Below, one piece after another: positions 11,258 through 22,169 of a DNA stretch of 64,000 bases (the stretch's first letter is position 1; every line of letters starts with the position of its first letter). The translations under genes and the position numbers were made by a program. This DNA is from Acinetobacter shaoyimingii (GTDB taxonomy: Bacteria > Pseudomonadota > Gammaproteobacteria > Pseudomonadales > Moraxellaceae). The stretch is from positions 3,286,001 to 3,350,000 of the forward strand of contig NZ_CP049801.1 in NCBI RefSeq assembly GCF_011578045.1. Direction: 5' to 3'. The notes below the pieces were generated by a model, which was given only the letters and a program-made list of their open reading frames with translations, did no database searches and was not told the origin of the DNA.

Positions 11258-12097
11258 ATGTCATTTGCAAAAATTTATACGCGTGGTCTGCTCGGACTTC
11301 ACGCACCTCTTATTGAAGTAGAAGTTCATGTAAGCCAAGGTTTACCCTCACTCACTATTGTTGGGTTACCTGAAGCAGCAGTTAGAGAAAGTAAAGATCG
11401 TGTGCGTTCCGCCATCATTAATAGCGGTTTTCAATTTCCAACCAAGCGTCTCACCATCAATTTAGCACCAGCAGATTTACCCAAAGATGGATCTAGACTT
11501 GATCTTCCCATTGCACTCGGGATTCTAATTGCATCAGGTCAACTCCCCGAAAATACAACAGATGATTTTGAATTTATAGGTGAATTGGCTTTGGATGGAC
11601 ATCTTCGACCAGCCAGCGGAACACTTACCATTGCCATGGCTTGTCAAATGGCTGGTCACAATCTGATGTTACCGAGTGAAAATGCAGATGAGGCGAGCCA
11701 GCTGCCCAATATCAAAGTATTTAGTGCTGGTCATCTTAAAGCCGTTTGTGATCATTTTCTGGATCTGCACAAAATATGTGCAACAAAATCTTTAGAAAAA
11801 TCATTTGAAAATCAATACAAAAATGATCTAGTCGACGTTAAGGGTCAACTTAGACCTAGACGAGCACTCGAAATTGCAGCGGCTGGTGGTCACTCTTTAT
11901 TGTTTAAAGGGCCTCCAGGCACAGGTAAAACGCTTTTGGCTTCACGCCTATCGAGTATTCTTCCACCGCTGAGTGCTCAAGAAAATTTAGAAGTTGCCAG
12001 TATTTATTCTATTTCGAATACTCGACATAGCTTTGGACAACGTCCTTTTCGTGCCCCGCATCATACCGCTTCGGCAGTCGCATTGGTGGGTGGTGGC
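11258..12097 (+). pseudogene. comM: comM, 5' fragment (interrupted by transposon)
   Basis: ComM is an AAA+ hexameric helicase of the Mg-chelatase-like family that drives branch migration during natural transformation. This fragment encodes the first 280 residues: the N-terminal YifB-type domain starting MSFAKIYTRG, and Walker A GPPGTGKT near residues 221-228. The reading frame continues five codons into the transposon (CRFHK) and stops at 12115. A GTG 12 bp upstream is a possible alternative start; the ATG matches the family. The remainder lies at 28460-29107. Together the parts give 495 codons, the normal ComM length, so only the insertion breaks the gene. Confidence 0.95.
12093..12097. repeat. 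target-site duplication, left copy
   Basis: GTGGC directly before the TGT terminus of the transposon; the same five bases follow its right end at 28455-28459. Confidence 0.92.
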
Positions 12098-12142
12098 TGT
12101 CGGTTCCACAAATAAATCAGAGTTTACACAAATAAACTAGAG
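12098..12142. repeat. transposon left end with two transposase-site-like repeats
   Basis: After the TGT terminus come two near-identical motifs in direct orientation: TTCCACAAATAAATCAGAG (12104-12122) and TTTACACAAATAAACTAGAG (12123-12142). They share ACAAATAAA followed by AGAG. They match motifs in the right end and are inferred to be TnsB/TniA binding sites. Confidence 0.75.
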
Positions 12143-12197
12143 CAAGAATAAAAAGTATATTATCTATAAGCTTTAATTTTTCATTTTGTAAAAATAT

Positions 12198-13985
12198 ATG
12201 CCTATTAATAATGACAAAATAACGACTATTGATTGCTTCCCAAATGATAATATTAGTCGAGTGGTTTATAGATATGGTGGACTTGTTCGAAATGAAGATA
12301 ACGACTCAACTAATCCTTTTGTCGAAGTGTTATTAATTGAGATTAGAAAAAGTGATCAATGGTTATTTTTAGATAAGTGCTCAACATTCCTTGTTCCCGT
12401 ACTTGATCTTGATGCTGTTCAACATGGCAGTATTTGGGATGGAAATGTTTTAACCGATCAATCCTATCGATTTTCAGGCAAACTCATTACAAAACGATTT
12501 TCTTTCGACTTCACCAATAATAAACCTAAGAATATAAAACTTACTGACAGAATCCCCAATACTTCTGAATACTACATTCCTTTAAAAAACTATTTCCTCC
12601 CAAATAAAGTTGATTATGTTCTTCAAGGCTATCCATTTACCAAATACACCAATGATTCATATCGTAAAGTGAATCACTGCTTAATGCATTCTAATGATGG
12701 AACTCAAGTCATCACTTCCTCAATTCATGTTTTACATAGCTTATTCGTCAATCGTAAAGATATTCGCGGACTCTTATTAGGAACTTCAAGCCAATCCATC
12801 ATTAATCGCTTTTTAGAATCTTATACAACAGAATTTGAGGATGATAATATTGAATATAAAATAAAAATCAGAAAGCCCTATGAAGATATTGGCGAGACTG
12901 CAATTATTTTTCTTGCCAATCTAGCCTTAAATCAGCATGTTCAGACGATAGTTGATAAAATCCAAAGAAGTATGGAGATTACTGAGTTTAATCATCTTCA
13001 GCATGGCACAGGCACACGATATCCAATTGTATTTCCGCCACACCCTACAAAGCTTATTCTTGAAGCAGAAGGAATTTGGCTAGATGACAATAAGATACGC
13101 TTTTTTATTACTAGAGTGAAAAAATTTGATCCTATTAACGATCACATGATTGATGTCAATAAAGACCTTACTAATACTATTTCAAAACCTGATGAGAAAA
13201 ACCCTCGACCTCGTGAAAAAACTCAAAATAAAAATGAGCATATCAATACACAAAAACCACCATCAAGAACAAGCGGTGAATACCGTAAGCGATCTGATGT
13301 GGAAACTGGAAATACACAAGATATTTTGAAGTATTCTTTTAATGAACCAACCAATGATCCAATTGAAGTTGGCACACCCAATCATCCATATTCAGATAAA
13401 TCAAAAGATGTCGAAACATCATCTGATGAACCATATGGCAATAAAAATACTAAGATCAAAAAATCTGAAACTACAGATACACCACCTAGTAGGGATGAGC
13501 GCTTTGATATTCAATATATTATTCAATCTCTCCAAGAACTTTCTTCAGAAATGGACTCTCCTCTAGAACACCTGTCTGCAATTAATGAACATGGAGAAGT
13601 GATAGCGAGTATTAATTTACTTCAAATCAAAAAACTTGTGCCTGAACCCAAACATCCTTCATGGATTGATTATGATAAAGGGCGAAAATTATTATTCTTA
13701 AAATTAGACTTAAAAGATCAAAAAGATTTTTCCTATCTCATCGATATACATAAAAATAAAAATCATGAAGCATTTTGTGCTTTTCTTATCTTTACACAGC
13801 AGAAGTTAACAAGCGCACAAATTAAAAAAATCTGCATTGAGCTAGAAAGTGCCAAAGGAATCAAAAAATGGGCACTCTATTGTGATAGTTTTATTCATAA
13901 AATGATTGCAATAAAACATTTATACGCAACACCAAATGAATGGAAAAATCGCTTTAAAAACTTATTCATAAGTCTACAGAAGTAG
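12198..13985 (+). CDS. putative TnsE-like targeting protein
   Basis: A 595-residue protein at the left end of the transposon, usually left as hypothetical. Its layout resembles Tn7 TnsE, the factor that directs insertion into replicating and conjugating DNA. Similar points are an N-terminal beta-rich segment with VVYRYGGLVRN (22-32), a hydrophobic helix ETAIIFLANL near 233, a VFPPHP turn near 277, a charged low-complexity linker (about 325-430), and a C-terminal domain (about 435-595) with an LKLDLKD / LIDIHKN strand pattern and a final NEWKNRF helix. This is a comparison from memory, without an alignment score. In Tn7 tnsE lies in the tns operon, whereas here it is at the far end and transcribed inward. 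It could instead be unrelated cargo. Confidence 0.6.
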   Translation: MPINNDKITTIDCFPNDNISRVVYRYGGLVRNEDNDSTNPFVEVLLIEIRKSDQWLFLDKCSTFLVPVLDLDAVQHGSIWDGNVLTDQSYRFSGKLITKRFSFDFTNNKPKNIKLTDRIPNTSEYYIPLKNYFLPNKVDYVLQGYPFTKYTNDSYRKVNHCLMHSNDGTQVITSSIHVLHSLFVNRKDIRGLLLGTSSQSIINRFLESYTTEFEDDNIEYKIKIRKPYEDIGETAIIFLANLALNQHVQTIVDKIQRSMEITEFNHLQHGTGTRYPIVFPPHPTKLILEAEGIWLDDNKIRFFITRVKKFDPINDHMIDVNKDLTNTISKPDEKNPRPREKTQNKNEHINTQKPPSRTSGEYRKRSDVETGNTQDILKYSFNEPTNDPIEVGTPNHPYSDKSKDVETSSDEPYGNKNTKIKKSETTDTPPSRDERFDIQYIIQSLQELSSEMDSPLEHLSAINEHGEVIASINLLQIKKLVPEPKHPSWIDYDKGRKLLFLKLDLKDQKDFSYLIDIHKNKNHEAFCAFLIFTQQKLTSAQIKKICIELESAKGIKKWALYCDSFIHKMIAIKHLYATPNEWKNRFKNLFISLQK

Positions 13986-14170
13986 ATGGTTTTTTAAATT
14001 AAAGAGTATTTTTTACACAACCTTATGTATATGAAATCATTTGGTATTTCATATTTTCTATATAATTGCGAAATAGAAAAGAGTGAAATTGTAGTCCATT
14101 TCGCCTATACTACCTATTCAATTTACATTCTATTCGTATTCACACACTAATGATTTTGACTCCACCCTAA

Positions 14171-14256
14171 GTTTATTTACCCATCTTTTTGTAAATAACT
14201 CATCACTGTCTAGTGATGTGGTGTAGTCGCTTGTGTGTTGTATATATCACATCACT
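14171..14256. promoter_or_regulatory. repeat-rich leader region upstream of sup
   Basis: The 306-bp gap 13986-14291 holds no gene. It contains TATTTAC (14174-14180) / GTAAATA (14191-14197). It also has an inverted repeat CATCACT (14201-14207) / AGTGATG (14212-14218), and a further CATCACTA at 14249-14256. Three copies of this half-site just before sup suggest an operator; the regulator is unknown. Confidence 0.4.
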
Positions 14257-14291
14257 AGCCTTATCTAAAACTATATAAATAGGCTATTTCT

Positions 14292-15779
14292 ATGTTTTCC
14301 AATGTACGAGAGCAATGGTTCTCGAATATCCGTGGTGATGTACTTTCGGGTATTGTCGTTGCTTTAGCACTTATTCCAGAGGCAATTGCATTTTCTATTA
14401 TTGCAGGTGTCGATCCCAAAGTCGGGCTATATGCTTCATTCTGTATTGCAGTCGTGATCTCCTTTGTTGGTGGAAGACCAGGGATGATTTCCGCAGCAAC
14501 AGGTGCTATGGCTTTGCTCATGGTTACATTAGTTAAAGAGCACGGACTTGAGTATCTACTTGCAGCAACGATTCTGACTGGGGTTATTCAAATTGTCGCA
14601 GGCTACATCAAATTAGGTGCTTTAATGCGATTTGTGTCTAAATCAGTGGTAATCGGATTTGTGAATGCGCTTGCAATTCTCATTTTCATGGCTCAACTAC
14701 CCGAATTAACCAATGTAACTTGGCATGTATATGCAATGACTGCTGTTGGTTTGGGTATCATTTATTTATTCCCATTAATACCTAAAATTGGTTCTTTAAT
14801 CCCTTCACCTTTAGTGACCATCGTAGTCTTAACCATTGCAGCAATAACATTGGGATTAGACATTCGTACTGTGGGAGATATGGGACAATTGCCTGACACA
14901 CTTCCAGTCTTTTTACTACCTGATATTCCATTAAACCTCGAAACCTTAACAATTATCTTTCCTTATGCAGCAGCTTTAGCGGCTGTTGGTTTGCTTGAAT
15001 CAATGATGACAGCAACGATTGTCGATGATTTAACTGATACATCGAGTGATAAAAATCGTGAGTGTAAAGGTCAAGGGGTTGCCAATATTGCATCAGGATT
15101 CATGGGCGGTATGGCTGGTTGCGCCATGATTGGTCAATCAATTATCAATGTGAAATCAGGTGGTCGTACCCGATTATCATCCTTCTTTGCAGGTATTTTC
15201 TTGCTCATCATGGTGGTTTTTATCAGTGATTGGTTAAAAATTATTCCGATGGCTGCATTGGTCGCAGTAATGATCATGGTATCAATTGGTACATTTAACT
15301 GGGATTCACTCAGAAATATTCGCCAGTATCCTCTCTCAAGTAATATCGTAATGATCGCTACAGTGGTTGTTGTCGTTGCGACACATAACTTAGCTTACGG
15401 TGTCTTGATTGGTGTATTGCTTTCGGCTCTATTCTTCGCAAACAAAATCGAACGTTATATGGCGGTTCAATCTGTATTGGATGATGCTGAAAGTACTAGA
15501 ACTTACATTGTTAAGGGCCAAGTCTTCTTCAGCTCTGCCGATAAATTTACAGCAGCATTTGACTTTAAAGAAGCCATCTCAAAAGTCGTGATTGATGTGA
15601 GTCAAGCACACTTTTGGGATGTTTCGGCTGTAGCAGCAGTAGACAAAGTGGTCATTAAGTTTAAACGAGAAGGTACAGAAGTTGAATTGATTGGTATGAA
15701 TAAAGCAAGTCAAACAATGGTTGAAAAGTTTGGTATTCACGATAAACCAGATGCATTAGATCGCTTGAGTAATCACTAA
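14292..15779 (+). CDS. sup: SulP family anion transporter (sup)
   Basis: Inner-membrane SLC26/SulP-type permease of 495 residues. It has 10-14 membrane segments (about 15-385) and a C-terminal STAS domain (about 405-490). Family members carry sulfate, bicarbonate or other anions; the substrate here is not known. It is 14 bp upstream of uspA, and the pair recurs in AbaR-type transposons, where it is named sup. A terminator follows uspA, so the two form a closed operon. Confidence 0.9.
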   Translation: MFSNVREQWFSNIRGDVLSGIVVALALIPEAIAFSIIAGVDPKVGLYASFCIAVVISFVGGRPGMISAATGAMALLMVTLVKEHGLEYLLAATILTGVIQIVAGYIKLGALMRFVSKSVVIGFVNALAILIFMAQLPELTNVTWHVYAMTAVGLGIIYLFPLIPKIGSLIPSPLVTIVVLTIAAITLGLDIRTVGDMGQLPDTLPVFLLPDIPLNLETLTIIFPYAAALAAVGLLESMMTATIVDDLTDTSSDKNRECKGQGVANIASGFMGGMAGCAMIGQSIINVKSGGRTRLSSFFAGIFLLIMVVFISDWLKIIPMAALVAVMIMVSIGTFNWDSLRNIRQYPLSSNIVMIATVVVVVATHNLAYGVLIGVLLSALFFANKIERYMAVQSVLDDAESTRTYIVKGQVFFSSADKFTAAFDFKEAISKVVIDVSQAHFWDVSAVAAVDKVVIKFKREGTEVELIGMNKASQTMVEKFGIHDKPDALDRLSNH

Positions 15780-15793
15780 AAGGAGTTAGAACA

Positions 15794-16645
15794 ATGTCAA
15801 AAATAATTGCATGTATAGATGGCTCACTCGGTACAAATACCGTATGTGATTATGCAGCTTGGTTTAGCCAAAAACTCAACGCACCTCTTGAACTTTTACA
15901 CGTAATCGATACACCCAAAGCTCAAGCACCTCAAGATTTGAGTGGCGCAATTGGCTTGGGTAGCCGTGAAACACTTTTGCAAGAGTTGGTTGAGCTTGAA
16001 GAACGCAAGGGCAAGATTGAGCTTGAACATGGAAAAGTTTTGCTAAGAGAAGTAAAAAAATATGTACTCGAAAAGTTCAGTTTGGATGCTCATAGTTTCC
16101 AAAGACATGGGAGTTTATTGGAAACTGTTGTTGGATTGGAAGAAGACATTCGTGTGTTGATTATGGGCAAACACGGCACTCAGACTGAATACCGTTCTGA
16201 CAAAATTGGTTCGCAGATCGAAAGTATTGTACGTGCTATTCATAAACCCGTATTGATTGCATCCTCTCCATTCCAAAAGCCACATTCATTTTTAGTTGCT
16301 TTTGATGGTAGTCCAACTGCAAGAAAATGTGTTGAACGCATTGCGTCAAGCCCATTACTTAAAGGTCTTGCAGTACATTTGGTTTATGTAGGAAATCCGA
16401 ATAGTGAAATGCAAAATCAGCTCTCTTGGGCAAAAGAGCAACTTGAATCACAAGGTTTTAATATCACCTTGAATACGTTGGATGGTGAAGTTGATAAGGC
16501 AATTATCAATTACGCTGAACAGCATCAAATCGATTTGATTGTGGTTGGGGCTTATGGTCATTCAAAGATACGTCAATTTTTTATTGGTAGTACCACCACT
16601 AAAGTGATCACAAGCGCTAATAAACCAGTGCTGTTACTACGATAA
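15794..16645 (+). CDS. uspA: universal stress protein, tandem UspA domains
   Basis: Cytosolic 283-residue protein with two Usp folds (about 1-150 and 160-283). The C-terminal domain has the ATP-binding pattern GAYGHSKIRQFFIGSTT near 251-267. The N-terminal domain carries a less regular version (MGKHGTQTEYRSDKIGS). Preceded by AAAGGAGT and 14 bp after sup, so co-translated with it. Usp/SulP pairs suggest the stress protein regulates the transporter; that is an inference. Confidence 0.9.
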   Translation: MSKIIACIDGSLGTNTVCDYAAWFSQKLNAPLELLHVIDTPKAQAPQDLSGAIGLGSRETLLQELVELEERKGKIELEHGKVLLREVKKYVLEKFSLDAHSFQRHGSLLETVVGLEEDIRVLIMGKHGTQTEYRSDKIGSQIESIVRAIHKPVLIASSPFQKPHSFLVAFDGSPTARKCVERIASSPLLKGLAVHLVYVGNPNSEMQNQLSWAKEQLESQGFNITLNTLDGEVDKAIINYAEQHQIDLIVVGAYGHSKIRQFFIGSTTTKVITSANKPVLLLR

Positions 16646-16652
16646 TTTCATG

Positions 16653-16684
16653 AAGAGGTAGATTTTTGGTCTACCTCTTTATTT
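16653..16684 (+). terminator. intrinsic terminator after uspA
   Basis: Ten-bp stem AAGAGGTAGA (16653-16662) / TCTACCTCTT (16670-16679) followed by a T-rich tract. Separates the sup-uspA operon from the arsenic genes. Confidence 0.85.
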
Positions 16685-16798
16685 TTAATAAGTTATAAAG
16701 CGATAAAATAACTCATAATTGGAAAATAGAGCTATAGCCATAAAACTGAGAAGACATCATAAATATAATAATGCCAGATCAAGATTTTATAAAATATA

Positions 16799-16818
16799 AT
16801 ATATGTATTTGCATATAT
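16799..16818. promoter_or_regulatory. candidate ArsR operator before arsC
   Basis: Inverted repeat ATATATG (16799-16805) / CATATAT (16812-16818), 50 bp upstream of the arsC start. It resembles the larger repeat before arsR. ArsR-family operators are AT-rich dyads of this kind. Confidence 0.5.
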
Positions 16819-16868
16819 ATGTTTATTCGTATATAAATATATTCAAAGATTCAATTGAGTTTGAGCAA

Positions 16869-17303
16869 ATGTCTGCTACTCCAAAAGTGAAGATTTATCA
16901 CAACCCTGAATGTGGAACATCACGCAACACATTGGCCTTAATTCGTAATGCCAACATTGAACCTGAAGTGATTGAGTATCTAGTTACACCACCATCGAAA
17001 AATGAACTGATTCAAATGATCGTAAATGCGGGTTTAACCGTGCGAGAGGCAATTCGTAAAAATGTTGTGCCGTATTCTGAGCTAGAACTAGAACGTGATG
17101 ATTGGACGGATGAACAGCTTTTAGATTTTATGCTTCAGTATCCAATTTTGATTAACCGTCCATTCGTGGTGACTGAAATAGGAACTCGTTTAAGTCGTCC
17201 GTCAGAACTAGTATTAGAAATTTTACCACTCCCACAAAAGGGTGCTTTCACTAAAGAAGATGGTGAACAAGTGATTGATGCAAATGGGCAGCGATTGAAA
17301 TAA
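16869..17303 (+). CDS. arsC: arsenate reductase, glutaredoxin-dependent type
   Basis: Reduces arsenate to arsenite with glutathione/glutaredoxin. The 144 residues from MSATPK begin with the family motif YHNPECGTSRN, catalytic Cys15, and the RNRPFVV-like loop appears as LINRPFVVTEIGTRLSRP. Start chosen at ATG 16869; a longer frame from 16803 would add a low-complexity Tyr/Ile stretch overlapping the candidate operator. First gene of the arsenic cluster. The second arsC downstream belongs to an unrelated family. Confidence 0.92.
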   Translation: MSATPKVKIYHNPECGTSRNTLALIRNANIEPEVIEYLVTPPSKNELIQMIVNAGLTVREAIRKNVVPYSELELERDDWTDEQLLDFMLQYPILINRPFVVTEIGTRLSRPSELVLEILPLPQKGAFTKEDGEQVIDANGQRLK

Positions 17304-17310
17304 AAATTTC

Positions 17311-17340
17311 ATGGATATATGTGAATATTGATATATCCAT
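17311..17340. promoter_or_regulatory. probable ArsR operator before arsR
   Basis: Perfect 10-bp inverted repeat ATGGATATAT / ATATATCCAT with a 10-bp spacer, 20 bp before the arsR start. Position and symmetry fit autoregulation by the dimeric ArsR repressor. Confidence 0.65.
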
Positions 17341-17360
17341 ATATTTGAGTGAGTAAAAAT

Positions 17361-17681
17361 ATGGATCAAATCAATTTCTTTAAATGTTTAGCTGATGAAA
17401 CACGATTCAATATCGTCATGTTAGTTCTTGGAAATAATGAACAGTGTGTTTGCGACTTGACTGAAAAACTAGAGTTGAGCCAGCCTAAGATTTCACGGCA
17501 CTTAGCCTTACTGCGTTCTTCTGGTCTTTTACAAGATCGACGCCAAGGACAATGGGTTTACTACAGTCTCAATCCCAATTTACCCATTTGGTGTATAGAC
17601 ATACTTAACACCCTTAAAAAGGCTGATTTACAGCCAAAAGTTACTCCATCATTTCAACAAATCAATAGTTATTGCGAGTAG
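17361..17681 (+). CDS. arsR: ArsR family arsenite-responsive repressor
   Basis: Winged-helix repressor of 106 residues that leaves DNA when arsenite or antimonite binds. The metal site motif CVCDL (Cys29, Cys31) starts the DNA-binding region, followed by the recognition helix QPKISRHLALLRSSGLL. Start taken at ATG 17361, with GAGTGAG 7 bp upstream; a GTG at 17349 is possible. Six bp precede the next gene, so it opens the arsR-arsC-acr3-arsH block. Confidence 0.93.
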   Translation: MDQINFFKCLADETRFNIVMLVLGNNEQCVCDLTEKLELSQPKISRHLALLRSSGLLQDRRQGQWVYYSLNPNLPIWCIDILNTLKKADLQPKVTPSFQQINSYCE

Positions 17682-17687
17682 AACAAT

Positions 17688-18161
17688 ATGAAATTCCTTT
17701 TTTTGTGTACTGGAAATAGTTGCCGTAGCATCCTGTCAGAAGTGCTGTTTAATAGTCGTGCCCCAGAGGGTTGGAAAGCATACAGTGCAGGTAGTAAACC
17801 ATCAGGGCAAGTACATCCATTGACCATAGAAACATTAGAAATTTTAGGTCTTTCAACAGATGGTTTGTGGAGTAAAACCATTGATGATTGTGAACAATAT
17901 CAACCTGACGTAGTGATTACGGTTTGTGATTCGGCAGCGCAAGAAGCGTGTCCACTGTATTTAGGTGGAGCAATCAAGGCACATTGGGGCTTGGCTGACC
18001 CTTCACATTTAGACTTGCCGAAAGAAGAAAAATTACAGGCATTCCAAGTGACTGTAGACCATATCAATCGTCGTTTAGATGCACTATTTGCACTGGATAC
18101 AGCGCACATGTCTCGTCCTGAATTGATTGCTTCAATCAATCACATCTCAGATATTGAATGA
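17688..18161 (+). CDS. arsC: arsenate reductase, low-molecular-weight phosphatase type
   Basis: Second arsenate reductase, unrelated to the first. It has the LMW phosphatase P-loop CTGNSCRS with nucleophile Cys7 and further cysteines in [11 protein letters not shown] near residues 80-89, the redox relay of thioredoxin-coupled enzymes. 157 residues. A thioredoxin reductase gene lies in the same cluster, which suits a thioredoxin-dependent mechanism. Seven bp before acr3. Confidence 0.9.
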   Translation: MKFLFLCTGNSCRSILSEVLFNSRAPEGWKAYSAGSKPSGQVHPLTIETLEILGLSTDGLWSKTIDDCEQYQPDVVITVCDSAAQEACPLYLGGAIKAHWGLADPSHLDLPKEEKLQAFQVTVDHINRRLDALFALDTAHMSRPELIASINHISDIE

Positions 18162-18168
18162 GAACATC

Positions 18169-19212
18169 ATGGCTCAACAAAGATTATCCTTTTTAGATCG
18201 TAACCTCACGCTATGGATTTTCATTGCGATGGGGTTGGGAATAGCGATCGGTGTGTTCCTTCCACAAGCGTCAGTGGCATTGGATAAAATGAGTGTGGAT
18301 TCCGTCAATATTCCAATTGCGATTGGTTTGATTCTGATGATGTATCCACCATTAGCAAAAGTAGACTATGCTGCGCTACCACAGGTGTTTAAAGACAAAA
18401 AAACCTTAACTCTGTCTTTGATACAGAACTGGGTGATAGCACCAGTATTGATGTTTGCCTTAGCCATTGTTTTTCTACATAGCTATCCAGAGTATATGAC
18501 AGGCTTAATCCTGATAGGACTGGCTCGTTGTATTGCGATGGTCTTGGTGTGGAACGGTTTGGCCTGTGGGGATAACCAATATGTTGCTGCATTGGTGGCT
18601 TTTAACAGTATCTTCCAAATTTTATTTTTCAGTACCTATGCTTGGTTGTTCTTGACCTTCTTACCACCTTATTTTGGTGTTGCAGGGCAAGTGATCAATG
18701 TGGATTTCTGGACGATTACTCATGCGGTATTCGTGTATTTAGGGATTCCGTTCTTCCTTGGCTTTATGACACGATTTATTCTGGTTCGAGCGAAAGGTTT
18801 GGATTGGTATCAAAATGTCTTCTTACCAAAAATTAGCCCACTGAGTTTGCTTGCTTTGTTGTTCACGATTGTGGCGATGTTTAGCCTCAAAGGAAATGAT
18901 GTGGTGAGTTTACCACTGGATGTTTTACGTATTGCCATTCCATTGACCATTTACTTTATCGTGATGTTCTTCATCAGCTTCTTTATGAGCAAATGGATGG
19001 GCAATGATTACCCTAAAACTACAGCAATTTCCTTTACTGCTGCGGGGAATAACTTTGAATTGGCGCTGGCTGTAGCGATTGCAACTTTTGGTTTAGCTTC
19101 ACCTGTGGCGTTTACTACTGTAATTGGTCCACTGGTTGAAGTACCAGTGTTGATTGCTTTAGTCAGTGTGTCTTTGTGGCTCAGAAAAAAGTTTTTTAAA
19201 GCAGAGGTGTAA
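18169..19212 (+). CDS. acr3: ACR3 family arsenite efflux transporter
   Basis: Inner-membrane arsenite exporter of the ACR3/BART superfamily: 347 residues, ten hydrophobic segments, with the conserved cysteine motif [18 protein letters not shown] near residues 121-138. Often labelled arsB in AbaR papers, but the sequence is ACR3 rather than the 12-TM ArsB. Start at ATG 18169, since the longer frame from 18127 overlaps the arsC end. Confidence 0.92.
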   Translation: MAQQRLSFLDRNLTLWIFIAMGLGIAIGVFLPQASVALDKMSVDSVNIPIAIGLILMMYPPLAKVDYAALPQVFKDKKTLTLSLIQNWVIAPVLMFALAIVFLHSYPEYMTGLILIGLARCIAMVLVWNGLACGDNQYVAALVAFNSIFQILFFSTYAWLFLTFLPPYFGVAGQVINVDFWTITHAVFVYLGIPFFLGFMTRFILVRAKGLDWYQNVFLPKISPLSLLALLFTIVAMFSLKGNDVVSLPLDVLRIAIPLTIYFIVMFFISFFMSKWMGNDYPKTTAISFTAAGNNFELALAVAIATFGLASPVAFTTVIGPLVEVPVLIALVSVSLWLRKKFFKAEV

Positions 19213-19217
19213 TTTCT

Positions 19218-19922
19218 ATGACTCTCCCAAATGTAGATATGAATCTTCTCGATCAACCTACTTTAGAAAAAGTACAAGCTAAAGAGCTGGATCATCCACC
19301 GCGTATTTTGCTGCTGTATGGTTCAAACCGTGAGCGCTCATACAGCCGATTGGCGGTGATGGAAGCAGGACGTATTTTGGAGCAGTTTGGCGCTGAAGTA
19401 AAAATCTTTCATCCAAAAGGCCTACCCTTACCCGAAGATGCAGACACAGAACATCCAAAGGTGAAAGAGTTGCATGATTTACTCGCTTGGGCTGAAGGAA
19501 TGGTATGGTGCTCACCTGAACGTCATGGCTCCATGAGTTCAATTTTCAAATCACAAATTGACTGGATACCATTGGCAGGCGGTGCAATTCGAGCAACGCA
19601 AGGAAAAACTTTGGCATTGATGCAGGTTAGTGGCGGTTCGCAGTCCTTTAACAGCTTAAACCAGATGCGTATTTTAGGCCGTTGGATGCGCATGATCACC
19701 ATTCCAAATCAATCATCTATTCCAAAAGCTTTTTTAGAGTTTGAAGAAGATGGACGGATGAAACCTTCATCCTTCTATGATCGAATTGTCGATGTAATGG
19801 AAGAACTATATAAGTTCACCTTGCTCACTCGTGGACAAAGTCAGTACCTCACAGATCGTTATTCAGAGCGAAAAGAGTCGGCAGAAGAATTATCTAAGCG
19901 GGTCAATCAACGTAGCTTATAA
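19218..19922 (+). CDS. arsH: ArsH, NADPH-dependent FMN reductase/organoarsenical oxidase
   Basis: Cytosolic flavoprotein. In characterised species it oxidises trivalent organoarsenicals such as methylarsenite. The 234 residues have the flavodoxin-like FMN motif [13 protein letters not shown] near residues 31-43 and [12 protein letters not shown] near 94-105, both typical of ArsH. Five bp after acr3 and 17 bp before trxB. Confidence 0.93.
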   Translation: MTLPNVDMNLLDQPTLEKVQAKELDHPPRILLLYGSNRERSYSRLAVMEAGRILEQFGAEVKIFHPKGLPLPEDADTEHPKVKELHDLLAWAEGMVWCSPERHGSMSSIFKSQIDWIPLAGGAIRATQGKTLALMQVSGGSQSFNSLNQMRILGRWMRMITIPNQSSIPKAFLEFEEDGRMKPSSFYDRIVDVMEELYKFTLLTRGQSQYLTDRYSERKESAEELSKRVNQRSL

Positions 19923-19933
19923 ACTTTAGGTGA

Positions 19934-20914
<981 letters not shown>

Positions 20915-20923
20915 AAATTGTAT

Positions 20924-20965
20924 AAAATACGCCCAGTCTGTTGAGCAGTTTGGGTGTATTTTTGA
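20924..20965 (+). terminator. terminator-like hairpin between trxB and arsO-like gene
   Basis: Stem AAAATACGCCCA (20924-20935) / TGGGTGTATTTT (20951-20962) with one G-T pair, then further Ts. It ends directly before the next gene's ATG, so the following gene may be read through at reduced level or have its own promoter. Confidence 0.65.
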
Positions 20966-20967
20966 TT

Positions 20968-22062
20968 ATGACAATAAAGAATTGGAGAGAAGCTTTGACT
21001 CAATTACAAGCTGAAGTGGATGTAGTTATTATTGGTGGTGGTCAGGCAGCCCTTGCTACAGCTTATTTCCTCAAACGTAAGAAAATTCCATTTATTATTT
21101 TAGATGATCAAATTCAGGCGGGCGGTGCATGGTCACATGCTTGGGAATCTATTCGTCTTTTTTCTCCAAATACTTGGAGTTCGTTGTCGGGTTGGATGAT
21201 GCCAACGACAGAACAAACCTACCCAACGCGAAATGAAGTGATCGAATACTTATCTGCATATGAGCAACGCTATCAATTTCCAATTATTCGCCCTGTACAT
21301 GTCGATCATATCGAACAAAATGATGGTTATTTAGATGTGTATGCTGGCGATCAATATTGGCGAGCTAAAGCGGTGGTCAGTGCTACAGGGACATGGAGTC
21401 AGCCTTATATTCCGTATTATGAAGGACATGAACGATTTGAAGGATTACAAACACATTCAGCACATTATGTAAATCCAGAGCCTTTTATCAATAAACAAGT
21501 GATCGTTGTTGGTGGTGGTAACTCAGGCGCACAAATTCTTGCTGAAGTCTCAAAAGTTGCTGATACCACTTGGGTCACAGTAACACCCCCTCAATTTTTA
21601 TCGGATGATGTTGATGGGCGTGTTTTATTTCTTAGGGCAACTGAACGTTTAAAAGCCCAACAGGAAGGTCGTGTGATTGACCAACCCGTTGGTGGGCTGG
21701 GTGATATTGTCATGATAGACAGTGTCAAAGAGGCCCGCGAACGTGGCGTATTACATAGCCGAGAATCTTTTACTGCATTTGAAGAGCATTCAGTTGTGTG
21801 GGCTGATGGTTCAACACAAGCTGTAGATGCTGTGATTTGGTGTACAGGGTTCAAAGCTTCATTGAATCACTTAAGAAGTCTTGATGTGGTAGAACCTGAT
21901 CAGAAAGTTGCTGTTAATGATGGGCGCTCAGTAAAAGTAAATAACCTTTGGTTGGTTGGCTATGGGGAATGGACAGGCATGGCATCCGCAACACTCATTG
22001 GGGTTTCTAGAACAGCAAGATCAACGGTAGATCAAATAGCTGCTTATTTGGTTAATTTATAA
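20968..22062 (+). CDS. arsO: ArsO-like flavin-containing monooxygenase
   Basis: FAD/NAD(P)-binding monooxygenase of 364 residues, with [19 protein letters not shown] near the N-terminus, a second GGGNSG nucleotide site mid-protein and a C-terminal GFKASLNHL segment. Proteins like this beside arsH/acr3 are named ArsO; the reaction is not well established. The ATG at 20968 has no clear ribosome site, whereas an in-frame TTG at 20995 has GGAGAGA just upstream and could be the real start, losing nine residues. Confidence 0.75.
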   Translation: MTIKNWREALTQLQAEVDVVIIGGGQAALATAYFLKRKKIPFIILDDQIQAGGAWSHAWESIRLFSPNTWSSLSGWMMPTTEQTYPTRNEVIEYLSAYEQRYQFPIIRPVHVDHIEQNDGYLDVYAGDQYWRAKAVVSATGTWSQPYIPYYEGHERFEGLQTHSAHYVNPEPFINKQVIVVGGGNSGAQILAEVSKVADTTWVTVTPPQFLSDDVDGRVLFLRATERLKAQQEGRVIDQPVGGLGDIVMIDSVKEARERGVLHSRESFTAFEEHSVVWADGSTQAVDAVIWCTGFKASLNHLRSLDVVEPDQKVAVNDGRSVKVNNLWLVGYGEWTGMASATLIGVSRTARSTVDQIAAYLVNL

Positions 22063-22169
22063 GTTAAACAGGGTTATTAAAGTATTTTTAAAGTGCTATT
22101 CATACTCTCCCCCTACTAAGTTTAAGAAGGATATTTGCTAAAAATTTTACTGATAAAACAAATGGCTAG

